Shown here: in pieces, positions 45,820-53,967 of the stretch | Layout: every line of letters starts with the position of its first letter | Numbering within the stretch: the stretch's first letter is position 1 | Origin: Lysobacterales bacterium | Lineage (GTDB): Bacteria; Pseudomonadota; Gammaproteobacteria; Xanthomonadales; Rhodanobacteraceae | DNA: 64,000 bases | Assembly: GCA_016707485.1 (NCBI GenBank) | Contig: JADJHN010000002.1 | Location: forward strand, 1,178,001 to 1,242,000 | Reading direction: 5' to 3' | Notes under the pieces: model-generated | Told to the model about the DNA's origin: nothing | Database searches by the model: none | The model's input: only the letters and a program-made list of their open reading frames with translations | Made by a program: the position numbers and the translations under genes

Positions 45820-46896
45820 TCAATGGCGTCCGTATTTTTCGTCCAGTCGACGCCCGAGCGCCTTGCTCAGGACGCGATTTTCTGACTTGCGTCGAAGCTG
45901 GGTTTCCAGGCTGTCGGCGGCGCTGGCGAGCTCGTCGCGGAGTTTCAGGTAATTGTGCCAGCGCGCGCCGTCGAGGCGGCCGTCCGCAAGCGCGGTGCGC
46001 ACGCTGCAGCCAGGTTCGCTCAGGTGGCTGCAGTCACCGAAGCGGCAGTCCTGGGCGAGCTGCTCGATATCACCGAACTGATCGCCGTCCAGCGTCTCCT
46101 CGCCGGTCAGCTTGATTTCGCGCATGCCCGGCGTGTCGATCAGGCAGCCGCCAACCGGCAACTGGATCAAGGCGCGGGAGGTTGTCGTGTGGCGACCGCG
46201 GCTGTCGTTTTCACGGACACTGCTGGTGGCCTGGCGCGATTCGCCAAGCAGGCTGTTGGTCAGGGTCGACTTGCCGGCACCGGAGGAACCAACCAGCACG
46301 GTCGAGCTGCCGGGGCCGAGATAGGCGAGCAGCGGGGCGATGCTGTCAGCGGATTTCGCGTTGACGGCATGGATCGGGATGCTGGCCGGGACGCGCTTGC
46401 GCAGTTCTTCGACGCTTGCCGCGACTTCACCGGAAACATCCGCCTTGGTCAACACGATCACTGCGTTGGCACCGCTGCCCTCGACCAGCATCAGGTAGCG
46501 CTCGATGCGTGCGGGATTGAAATCGCCATCCAGTCCGCAGATGAGCATGACCGTGTCGATGTTGGTTGCGATCAACTGGCGCTGGTGCCGTTCGCCGGCT
46601 GCGGCGCGCGCCAGTTCGCTGCGCCGGGGCAGTATCTGCTCGATCGACGGCGGCCTGGTTGAACTGACGAAGACAAAATCGCCGACCGCCGGTCGCTCGA
46701 CCGGATTGGTTCCGGGTTTGATGAAGCGCGGCGCCGGTTGCGCATTGAAGGCGTGCTCGCCATCGTGCAATTCGTAACCGGCGCGATGCTGGGCAATCAC
46801 CCGCGCCAGGCGCAGGCCCGGCGGATCAGCCGGCACCGCCGGGAGATCGCCATGCCAGCCGATTCGGCGCAAGGGAGGTTCGAAGGTTTCGCTCAT
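45820..46896 (-). CDS. rsgA: Ribosome small subunit-dependent GTPase A
   Basis: 358 residues. Circularly permuted GTPase that helps 30S maturation. N-terminal OB fold (about 60-110), G4 LTKAD before G1 GSSGAGKSTLTN (order diagnostic of circular permutation), G2/G3 HTTTSR and DTPGMRE, and a C-terminal zinc knuckle with Cys and His in CRFGDCSHLSEPGC. Start at MSETFEPP, with a possible ATG six codons upstream. Follows the efflux-adaptor gene by about 60 bases. Confidence 0.95.
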   Translation of the reverse strand: MSETFEPPLRRIGWHGDLPAVPADPPGLRLARVIAQHRAGYELHDGEHAFNAQPAPRFIKPGTNPVERPAVGDFVFVSSTRPPSIEQILPRRSELARAAAGERHQRQLIATNIDTVMLICGLDGDFNPARIERYLMLVEGSGANAVIVLTKADVSGEVAASVEELRKRVPASIPIHAVNAKSADSIAPLLAYLGPGSSTVLVGSSGAGKSTLTNSLLGESRQATSSVRENDSRGRHTTTSRALIQLPVGGCLIDTPGMREIKLTGEETLDGDQFGDIEQLAQDCRFGDCSHLSEPGCSVRTALADGRLDGARWHNYLKLRDELASAADSLETQLRRKSENRVLSKALGRRLDEKYGRH

Positions 46897-46956
46897 CGGC
46901 GCGATTCTACCCATGCAATCGGCCTTGCTGCGCGCCGCGGCAGCGACGACGGGGAA

Positions 46957-48072
46957 TCAGCTGCCGCTGTTGTCCGTCCTGGCGAGGATGCGGGTCTGGG
47001 CGAGGCGGCCATCGGCATCGTCGTGCAGGACTTCGACCAGGCTGCCCTCGTTGAGCGAGGCCTGGCCGGTGACGACCACTTCCGCACCCACCGCAAGTCC
47101 TTCGAGCACCTGCACGCGGGTGCCACTGTCATGGCCGGTGCGGATCGGCTGGCGGTGCGCCTTGCCATCCTCGATGACGTAGGCGGTTTCCGCGCCGCGG
47201 CTGCCAAGCACCGCGGTTTTCGGCATCAGCACCGCGTTGGCCACGTGCAGGAAGGCAATGTCCATGCGCGTGAACAGTCCAGGGCGCAGGCTGTGATCGT
47301 GATTGTCGACGCGTACCGTCACCTTCACCGTGCCACTGTCGCGATCGACCACCGGCGCCACGCGCTCGACCTTGGCCTCGAACTGGCGGCTGCCCAGCGC
47401 ATCGACCGTGAAATCCACCCGCTGACCGGCGGCGATCGCCACCGCATCACGTTCGGGAACGCGCAATTCGGCACGCAGGTCGGTGAAATTGGCCATGTCG
47501 AAGACGGCGGCGTTGGCGGCCAGCAATTGACCCTGCTTGATCCAGCGGCGCGTGATGATGCCGTCGAACGGTGCGCGGATCTCGCTCTTTTCAACCCGCA
47601 CGCGGGCCAGGTTGACCTCGGCGCGACGCACGGCAAATTCCGATTCGGCTTGATCCTGGGCGTTGGCGGCAATCAGCTTGCGCGCCAGCAGCTTTTCGCC
47701 GCGGGCGACATCGTTCTGCCGTCGCTGCAGGTCGGCGTTGGCTTCGCGCAGTTGCAGGCGGCTGTGCGCCGCATCGATGCGGGCGAGCAACTGCCCCTTG
47801 CGCACGGCATCGCCTTCTTCGACCAGCAGGTCCAGCACGGTTCCGGGAACCTCGCTGATGAGTTTGGCCTCGTGTTCGGCCTGCAGGGTGGCGGTGGCGG
47901 CATAGCGTGCGGTCAATTCGCCTTGCTCGACGCGCGCGGTTTCAACGGGGCGGGCATCCTTGGTTTCGACCTTGGCGGCGTCCTTGGCAGGCGGCGCGCT
48001 GGTGCTCGAGCACGCCGTGAGGGCGGTGGCCAGGACAAGGGAGAGGGGGAGCAGGGCAGTCAGGCGGGACAT
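46957..48072 (-). CDS. RND efflux periplasmic adaptor lipoprotein (MFP/HlyD family), no pump adjacent
   Basis: 371 residues. Signal peptide with lipobox ATALTACSS, so probably anchored in the inner membrane by lipid. Lipoyl-like half-motifs VPGTVLDLLVEEGDAVRKGQ and KSEIRAPFDGIITRR flank an alpha hairpin, then beta-barrel and membrane-proximal domains (GLFTRMDI, GDVVVTGQASL-like). Such adaptors join an RND pump to TolC. The RND gene that normally follows is missing: rsgA comes next, 60 bases away. A strong promoter with an overlapping palindrome precedes it. Confidence 0.9.
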   Translation of the reverse strand: MSRLTALLPLSLVLATALTACSSTSAPPAKDAAKVETKDARPVETARVEQGELTARYAATATLQAEHEAKLISEVPGTVLDLLVEEGDAVRKGQLLARIDAAHSRLQLREANADLQRRQNDVARGEKLLARKLIAANAQDQAESEFAVRRAEVNLARVRVEKSEIRAPFDGIITRRWIKQGQLLAANAAVFDMANFTDLRAELRVPERDAVAIAAGQRVDFTVDALGSRQFEAKVERVAPVVDRDSGTVKVTVRVDNHDHSLRPGLFTRMDIAFLHVANAVLMPKTAVLGSRGAETAYVIEDGKAHRQPIRTGHDSGTRVQVLEGLAVGAEVVVTGQASLNEGSLVEVLHDDADGRLAQTRILARTDNSGS

Positions 48073-48093
48073 GGTTGGGGGCGACCAAGTAGT

Positions 48094-48131
48094 GTTGTAG
48101 GTAACTATAACACCAAAACTCAGTCTGTCAA
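48094..48131 (-). promoter_or_regulatory. Strong sigma-70 promoter with overlapping operator-like palindrome, upstream of the efflux adaptor
   Basis: -35 TTGACA (48131-48126), 16-base spacer, -10 TATAGT (48109-48104), about 32 bases before the ATG. An inverted repeat gttgtag-gtaa-ctataac (48094-48111, one mismatch) covers the -10 box, the usual position for a TetR- or MarR-type repressor. No regulator gene is adjacent. Confidence 0.65.
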
Positions 48132-48330
48132 TCCTGGAAGGTGGACAAAGTGTGCTGTTGCGATGCGCCATCCGCATCTGCCAAAGGTATGAGCGGATCG
48201 GCGGGCGCTTGGTTTCCTTGGATGCCGTGGTGGCGTATTTGGTTGCGTGGATACCCTTGTTTTGTCCGTGTGCAGTGCAGCATGGGTGTTGTTAAGATGC
48301 GGCAAGCCCGCCGTTAATCCTGTTGCCGAC

Positions 48331-49578
48331 ATGCCCCAGCGACCTGTGCAGACCAGCTCACGGCTCCATCAAGTCCGATACGAAATCCGCGGCGCGCTCA
48401 GTCATCGCGCCCGCGAACTCGAAGCCGAAGGCCGCGAAATCATCCGCTTGAACATCGGCAATCCGGGTGCCTTCGGCTTCACAACGCCCGCACATATTCG
48501 TGAGGCGGTCACCCAGGCTTTGCCGCTGAGCGAAGCGTATTGCCAGCAGCAGGGCCTGCCGCGGGCGCGCGAAGCAATTGCCGCGCAGCAACGCAGTCGT
48601 GGTTCGGCCAGTGCCACGGCGGAACGGGTGTTCATCGGCAACGGCGTCAGCGAGCTGATCGACCTCTGCCTGCGTGCCTTGCTGGAACCCGGTGACGAGG
48701 TACTGATCCCGGCCCCTGATTACCCCTTGTGGACGGCGGCAACGATCTTGAATGCCGGCAAGGCCGTGCACTACCCCTGTCGGGCCACGCAAGGGCATCT
48801 GCCCGATGTCGAGGAAATGGCCGCCTTGATCACGCCGCGGACGCGGGCGATCGTGCTGATCAATCCGAACAACCCGACCGGGGCCAACTATCCGCGCGAA
48901 TTGCTTTCGGAAATCGTGGCCTTGGCCGAGCGGCATGGCCTGGTCTTGATGGCCGATGAAATCTATGACGGCATCCTCTACGACGACGCGGTGTTCCAGC
49001 CGCTTGCCGCACTTGCCGGCGACTTGCCCTGCATCAGCTTTGGCGGCTTGAGCAAGGTGCATCGCGCCTGCGGCTATCGCGTTGGCTGGTTCACGGTTTC
49101 CGGCAATGCCGCGCGTATCGGCAACATGCTGCACGCCTTCGACCTGCTCGCCGCGCTGCGCCTTTGCGGCAACGTGCCGGGGCAATGGGCGATCGAGGCG
49201 GCCCTGCAAGGGATCGATACGATCAGCGCCTTGACCGCGCCGGGTGGACGTCTGCAGCAATCACGCCATGCCGTCCTCGATGCCGTGGCGCGCAGCGAAT
49301 TTCTCGAAGTGGTCGCCCCGGCCGGCGCGCTGTACGCATTCCCCGGTGTGCGTGTGGGAGCCATTGACGCATTCGACGATGAGCGCTTTGCCCTGCATCT
49401 GCTGGAAACCGGGAATGTGCTGATTGTCCCGGGTTCCAGTTTCAATGTGGATTATCGGAATCATTTCCGCATCACCTTGCTGCCCGAAGCACCCGTCATT
49501 GCCGAAGTGTTCGAGCGCATCGAGACGGCCTTGCTGCATACCGCCGAGGGTTCACGGCGCGCGCGCCAGGTTGCCTGA
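48331..49578 (+). CDS. PLP-dependent aminotransferase, AlaA-like
   Basis: 415 residues, class I/II fold type I. PLP Lys in GGLSKVHRACGYRVGW near residue 237; also NPNNPTGANY and ADEIYDGILY. Closest in wording to glutamate-pyruvate aminotransferases (AlaA), which make alanine from pyruvate. Start at MPQRPVQTS, as in the family. Followed by an SGNH hydrolase gene 14 bases later; both are divergent from the efflux adaptor. Confidence 0.88.
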   Translation: MPQRPVQTSSRLHQVRYEIRGALSHRARELEAEGREIIRLNIGNPGAFGFTTPAHIREAVTQALPLSEAYCQQQGLPRAREAIAAQQRSRGSASATAERVFIGNGVSELIDLCLRALLEPGDEVLIPAPDYPLWTAATILNAGKAVHYPCRATQGHLPDVEEMAALITPRTRAIVLINPNNPTGANYPRELLSEIVALAERHGLVLMADEIYDGILYDDAVFQPLAALAGDLPCISFGGLSKVHRACGYRVGWFTVSGNAARIGNMLHAFDLLAALRLCGNVPGQWAIEAALQGIDTISALTAPGGRLQQSRHAVLDAVARSEFLEVVAPAGALYAFPGVRVGAIDAFDDERFALHLLETGNVLIVPGSSFNVDYRNHFRITLLPEAPVIAEVFERIETALLHTAEGSRRARQVA

Positions 49579-49592
49579 GCTACGCTGGTGCC

Positions 49593-50225
49593 ATGGCCAC
49601 GACCCGCGCCGAACGACCGCTGCGCTTTCTCGCCCTGGGCGATTCCTACACGATCGGTGAAGGCGTGGATCGCGACAAGACCTGGCCGACGCAGTTGCGT
49701 GCGCGCCTGCACGAGCAGGCTGTCGATGTTGGCGATATCGACATGGTCGCGACCACCGGCTGGACCACGGACGAGCTGCAGCAGGCGATCAGTGCGCGCA
49801 AGTTCACCCCGCCATATTCCCTGGTCAGCTTGCTGATCGGCGTCAACAATCAATACCGCGGGCGCGACCTTGGCAACTATGCTGGCGAACTGGGCAGCCT
49901 GATCGACTTTGCCGTGGACATGGCCGCTGGCGATGCCGGCAAGCTCATCGTGGTTTCGATACCGGACTGGGGCACGACGCGGTTTGCCACCGAGCGCCAA
50001 GTCGATGCCGCAAGGGTTGCCGAGGAAATCGATTCCTTCAACGCAATTGCCCGCGATGCCTGCCTTGCGCGCGGTGCGCATTGGGTCGATGTGACGAAGC
50101 TGTCGCGCGAGGAAGCGCGCGACATGCTCGCCGAAGATGGCCTGCATCCATCGGCCGATCAATATGCGCGATGGGTCACGGCGATCCTGCCGGTCGCCCG
50201 CTCGATTCTCGATACCGCGAATTGA
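49593..50225 (+). CDS. SGNH/GDSL family hydrolase
   Basis: 210 residues. Block I FLALGDSYTIGEG with nucleophile Ser near residue 17, block III GVNNQYRG, and block V DGLHPSADQY giving the Asp and His. No signal peptide, so cytoplasmic with this start. Likely an esterase or acylhydrolase of unknown substrate. Co-directional with the aminotransferase. Confidence 0.88.
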   Translation: MATTRAERPLRFLALGDSYTIGEGVDRDKTWPTQLRARLHEQAVDVGDIDMVATTGWTTDELQQAISARKFTPPYSLVSLLIGVNNQYRGRDLGNYAGELGSLIDFAVDMAAGDAGKLIVVSIPDWGTTRFATERQVDAARVAEEIDSFNAIARDACLARGAHWVDVTKLSREEARDMLAEDGLHPSADQYARWVTAILPVARSILDTAN

Positions 50226-50261
50226 GTCGGCACCGTTGCGTTGCGCGCAACCGTGCCGACT
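50225..50261. terminator. Hairpin between convergent genes
   Basis: agtcggcaccgttgc and gcaaccgtgccgact (one mismatch) with a 7-base loop, located between the SGNH hydrolase stop and the OmpA-protein stop. No T-run; probable bidirectional end. Confidence 0.5.
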
Positions 50262-50267
50262 CCACAC

Positions 50268-52280
50268 TCAGCCGGGCACGATCTCGTAGACGTAGATCGT
50301 GACGGTTGCTTTCGCCGTGCCGCCGTGGCCATCGGAGATCGTGTATTCAAACGTGTCGGGACCCGAGTAACCGTGGATGGACTGGTAATGCACGGTGTTG
50401 TCGTCGTTGATCGTGATCGTGGCGATGCCCGGGCCGGTATGTTCGACCTCGATCACGGTCAAGGAATCGCCGTCGGGATCGCTGTCGTTGGCGAGCACGT
50501 CGATATCGGTGTCATAACCCTTGAGCACGCCGCCGTCATCATTGACCGCGATCGGCAGCTGGTTCGGATCGGCGGCGGGGTTCACGGTCACCGTTACCGC
50601 TGCAGTCGCCGTGCCACCATGCCCGTCGCTGATCGTGTAGGTGAAGCTGTCGCTGCCCGAATAACCTGCGGCCGGCGTATAGCTGATGCCGCCGCCGGTG
50701 ATCGTGGCCGTGCCATGCGCCGGCACGGAAACCGCGGTGATGGTCAGCACGTCGCCATCCGGATCACTGTCGTTGGCGAGCACGTCGATCAGGTTGGCCG
50801 AGGATTCGAAGTCGACCGTGATCGCATCATCCGCGGCGCTCGGCCCTTCATTGAGGTACTCGCGCGGGCCCAGCGTGGTCGTCGAAGTTGATTCGACAAA
50901 CCGGTACACATCGACCGTGCGCTTGTGCTCGGCCGGATTGCGCAAGGCGCGCTCGATCCATGCCGGGTTGGCCTTGACCGGCTCGCGCACCCATTCCACC
51001 GTGTCCGCTTGTGGTGCGGGTTCGGCGGCGGCGACGGTGGTCTCCTCGATGGTCAGGAACTCGACGTCGACGCGGCGGTTCTTCTGCCGGTTTTCGGCGC
51101 TGTCATTCGGGAATGCCGGGTTGAGTTCGCCTTCGCCGCGCGTGTCGATCTGCTCTGCCGGGATGCCGCGGCTGACCAGGTGCGCCTTGGCACTGGCGGC
51201 GCGGCGCTCGGACAGTTTCTGGTTGTAGGCTTCCGAACCGACCGAATCAGTGTGGCCGACCACGCTGACCCGACTGACCCGCGCATCGGACTTGAGCTTG
51301 GCGACCAGTTCATCGAGGGCGGCAATGGCATCGGCATTGAGGTCGGCATGGTCGAAGCGGAAGAAGGCATCGCCATCGAGGTGGACTTCGTTGCGCATGA
51401 CCTGGGCCTCGGCGGCTGCGGCTGCCGCCGGGGCCGGCGTCCTCACTTCGACCAACTGGAACGGCTCGCGCGCCCGATAGCTCTTGCCGAAGTCGTAGCG
51501 CAGCAGCAACCAGCCGCGCGTATCCGATTTGTCGATTTCGAAATCACCCGACTTGCGCGCGTGTTCGCCCTGCACGGAGAGACTGAAAGGACTGTTGCGA
51601 AACAGCTTGTCGATGCCGAGCGAGAGTGTTGTCTGGCTGGAACCGAACTTGCCCTTCTCGTAATCGAAACCACCCCGCACGCGCAGCAAGGGCTCGTCGA
51701 AATAGGAACCCAGGCGCAGGCCGACGCCGTTCTCGTAAGGGTGCTCGAAAGAGCGGATCAGGGTTTCGATGGTCTGCGTTTGCGTATAGGCACCGTTCGC
51801 ATCGCTGCCGCTGAGTGTGGTGGTGTCGCTCAGCAGGCGCGTATCGACCAGGCGCGTGCCTGAAGTCGCATGGCTGACGTAGCCGCTGAAAAACAGGTCG
51901 TTGCGCTCCCAGCCGAGCCCCAGCGTGGCCTTGCGGTCCTTGAACATGTTCTGGTCGCCGGCGGCGAAGAATTTCCACACCGACGCCTTGTCGCTGTCGG
52001 CGGCGCCGCGCAGGCGGTTGTAGCCAAGCTGCACGCCACCGGCGCCGCCCTGGCCCAGCCAGAGTTCGCCGAGCCATGCGGATTCATCGGTCTTGCCGAG
52101 GATGGCGAGGATCTCGCCAAGCACGTCGCCATCGTCATTGACGCCGAGCGACACGCGCGCATTCGATCCGACATAGGTCAGCGGAATCGTGGCCTCGCCG
52201 GAAACCGGCTCGGTCGGAGGCTGCGCGTTGGCCGAGGTGGCGAGAGCGAAAGCAATGCAAAACGGCAACTTGCGGATCAT
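50268..52280 (-). CDS. OmpA-family outer-membrane protein with C-terminal cadherin-like Ig repeats
   Basis: 670 residues. Signal peptide (MIRKLPFCIAFALATSANA), beta-barrel region about 30-300 with alternating aromatic strands (YENGVGLRLGSYF, RGWLLLRYDFG), an Ala/Pro hinge, and an OmpA C-terminal peptidoglycan-binding domain about 315-430 (VVGHTDSVGSEAYNQKLSERR with the meso-DAP-contacting residues). Then a linker and two Ig/cadherin-like repeats at about 495-580 and 590-668, each with VLANDSDPDGD and YTISDGHGGTA. In ordinary OmpA proteins the OmpA domain is last and periplasmic; here Ca-binding-type adhesin repeats follow it. Confidence 0.9.
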   Translation of the reverse strand: MIRKLPFCIAFALATSANAQPPTEPVSGEATIPLTYVGSNARVSLGVNDDGDVLGEILAILGKTDESAWLGELWLGQGGAGGVQLGYNRLRGAADSDKASVWKFFAAGDQNMFKDRKATLGLGWERNDLFFSGYVSHATSGTRLVDTRLLSDTTTLSGSDANGAYTQTQTIETLIRSFEHPYENGVGLRLGSYFDEPLLRVRGGFDYEKGKFGSSQTTLSLGIDKLFRNSPFSLSVQGEHARKSGDFEIDKSDTRGWLLLRYDFGKSYRAREPFQLVEVRTPAPAAAAAAEAQVMRNEVHLDGDAFFRFDHADLNADAIAALDELVAKLKSDARVSRVSVVGHTDSVGSEAYNQKLSERRAASAKAHLVSRGIPAEQIDTRGEGELNPAFPNDSAENRQKNRRVDVEFLTIEETTVAAAEPAPQADTVEWVREPVKANPAWIERALRNPAEHKRTVDVYRFVESTSTTTLGPREYLNEGPSAADDAITVDFESSANLIDVLANDSDPDGDVLTITAVSVPAHGTATITGGGISYTPAAGYSGSDSFTYTISDGHGGTATAAVTVTVNPAADPNQLPIAVNDDGGVLKGYDTDIDVLANDSDPDGDSLTVIEVEHTGPGIATITINDDNTVHYQSIHGYSGPDTFEYTISDGHGGTAKATVTIYVYEIVPG

Positions 52281-52483
52281 GTCGAATCCCCTGACGGTGC
52301 GTATTCCCCTGAGCGGCGAATTATCCCTTATTTCAGACGCTTGACCAGATATCTGCGGTCGATACAGATGCCGGCCGGCTATCGCCGCCGGATTCGCCCG
52401 GAGATGGTTGCGGCCCTTGCATCAAGGCCGACGGCACCCATATGGGCGCAACCCTCTCTCCGATTTCTGCCCAAGGAACCTTC

Positions 52484-53407
52484 ATGTCTCTCGCCGAACC
52501 CGTCCGTCAGCGCATCGAGTCGATGCTTGCCCAGCACCGTGTTGTTCTGTTCATGAAGGGCACGCGCAACGCCCCGAGCTGTGGTTTCTCGGCGGCCACG
52601 GCGGGGGCCTTGAATGAGCTTCTCGATGACTATGCGACGGTCGATGTGCTGGCTGACGAGGAAATCCGCCAGGGCATCAAGGATTTCGGCAACTGGCCGA
52701 CGATTCCGCAGTTGTATGTGAATGGCGAGCTGGTGGGCGGTGCCGACATCGTCCAGGGCATGGCCGCCAGCGGTGAGCTGCATACCTTGCTCGGCCTGCC
52801 ACAACCGGATCGCACGCCACCGGAAATCACCATCAGCGATGCGGCGGCCGTGCAGATCCGCAATGCCCTGGGCGACGCCGAAGGCATGGGTCTGTTCCTC
52901 GCCATCGATGCGCGTTTCCAGCCGCAATTCCAGCTGCGCGAAATCCAGGGCAGCGAGATCCGCGCCGTCGCCAACGGCATCGACGTGCTGTTTGATCCGG
53001 CCAGTGCCAAGCGCGCCAAGGGCGCACACATCGGCTGGACCGAAACCGCGCAGGGTGAAGGCCTGTCGATCGACCTGCCGGCCGCTCCGCCAAAGGTGCA
53101 TGGACTGGATGTGCACGCACTCAAGCGTCTGCTCGATGAGGGCAGGATCACGGTCATCGACGTGCGTTCGGCTGACGAGCGCAAGATCGCCCCGTTTGCC
53201 GGTGCCGAAATCCTCGACGCCTCCTCGCATGAGCGCCTGGTCAAGCTGCCGAAGGAAACGCCGCTGGCCTTCCTCTGCCATCACGGCAACTCGAGTGCGC
53301 GCGCCGCCGAGCATTTCCGCGAGCAGGGTTTCCGCGTCGTCCACAACATCGTCGGCGGTATCGAGGCCTGGTCCAGCGAGATCGATGCCGGCGTGCCGCA
53401 CTACTGA
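52484..53407 (+). CDS. Monothiol glutaredoxin - IscA-like - rhodanese fusion
   Basis: 307 residues. Grx4-type monothiol glutaredoxin (1-105) with NAPSCGFSAA as its CGFS site and GGADIVQGM; a HesB/IscA-like domain (about 110-205; ITISDAAAVQIRNAL) in which the usual Cys ligands are absent; and a rhodanese domain (about 210-305) with FLCHHGNSSARAAEHF, whose loop Cys is the expected active residue. CGFS glutaredoxins carry Fe-S clusters; a rhodanese would deliver sulfur. Similar multi-domain Grx proteins occur in Xanthomonadales. Start at MSLAEPVRQ. Confidence 0.9.
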   Translation: MSLAEPVRQRIESMLAQHRVVLFMKGTRNAPSCGFSAATAGALNELLDDYATVDVLADEEIRQGIKDFGNWPTIPQLYVNGELVGGADIVQGMAASGELHTLLGLPQPDRTPPEITISDAAAVQIRNALGDAEGMGLFLAIDARFQPQFQLREIQGSEIRAVANGIDVLFDPASAKRAKGAHIGWTETAQGEGLSIDLPAAPPKVHGLDVHALKRLLDEGRITVIDVRSADERKIAPFAGAEILDASSHERLVKLPKETPLAFLCHHGNSSARAAEHFREQGFRVVHNIVGGIEAWSSEIDAGVPHY

Positions 53408-53535
53408 GTTGCACGATGTCCATTGCGCTGCAACATGGGTTTGTCCGGCGCAATGCCTATACTCCCGACAGCCGTGATGCCGTGAGCGGCATCACGTTGC
53501 ACGAGCGCGATAGCCGTGAACGGGGGAGACCATCG

Positions 53536-53874
53536 ATGCGTCCGATACTTCTGACTTTTCTGCTTCTGCTGCTGGCCGCCTGTGCCGGCTCAGGGCCGGG
53601 AAAGCTCGCTGCCGACGCCTGCGTCAGCGAGGTCAACCAGCGCCTGGCCGGCAAATCCTTCGATCTGGATGCGCGCAATCTCGCCGCCAGCGCCAAGCTG
53701 GAAGAGGGTGCCGGCGACATCTGGCATTTGAGCACCCAGGTCGTCTTTGATCGTGGCCTGTCCACGGAATTCACGCAGAACCTCAACTGCAGGATCCGCG
53801 TCGAGAACGGCACGGCAAGTGTCCTCTCGCTGGAATTCATCTGGGCGATGAAGGATCTCAAGCTCCCGGAATAG
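53536..53874 (+). CDS. Small lipoprotein, unknown function
   Basis: 112 residues with lipobox LLLAACAGS near residue 16, then a small beta-rich domain (FDLDARNLAASAKLEEGAGD, WHLSTQVVFDRG, LNCRIRVENG). The lipid would anchor it to the outer or inner membrane. Resembles small conserved proteins of Xanthomonadales but I cannot name the family. Start chosen at MRPILLTF because it gives the signal peptide. Confidence 0.7.
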   Translation: MRPILLTFLLLLLAACAGSGPGKLAADACVSEVNQRLAGKSFDLDARNLAASAKLEEGAGDIWHLSTQVVFDRGLSTEFTQNLNCRIRVENGTASVLSLEFIWAMKDLKLPE

Positions 53875-53967
53875 GCATGCCCGCGGGTTGGCGTCTGCCA
53901 ATCTCGCGAGGCTTCGCCGAGTCAGGAACGTTCGGGGTATTCTGCAGCCTTGCCTGCGGATGGCCCG

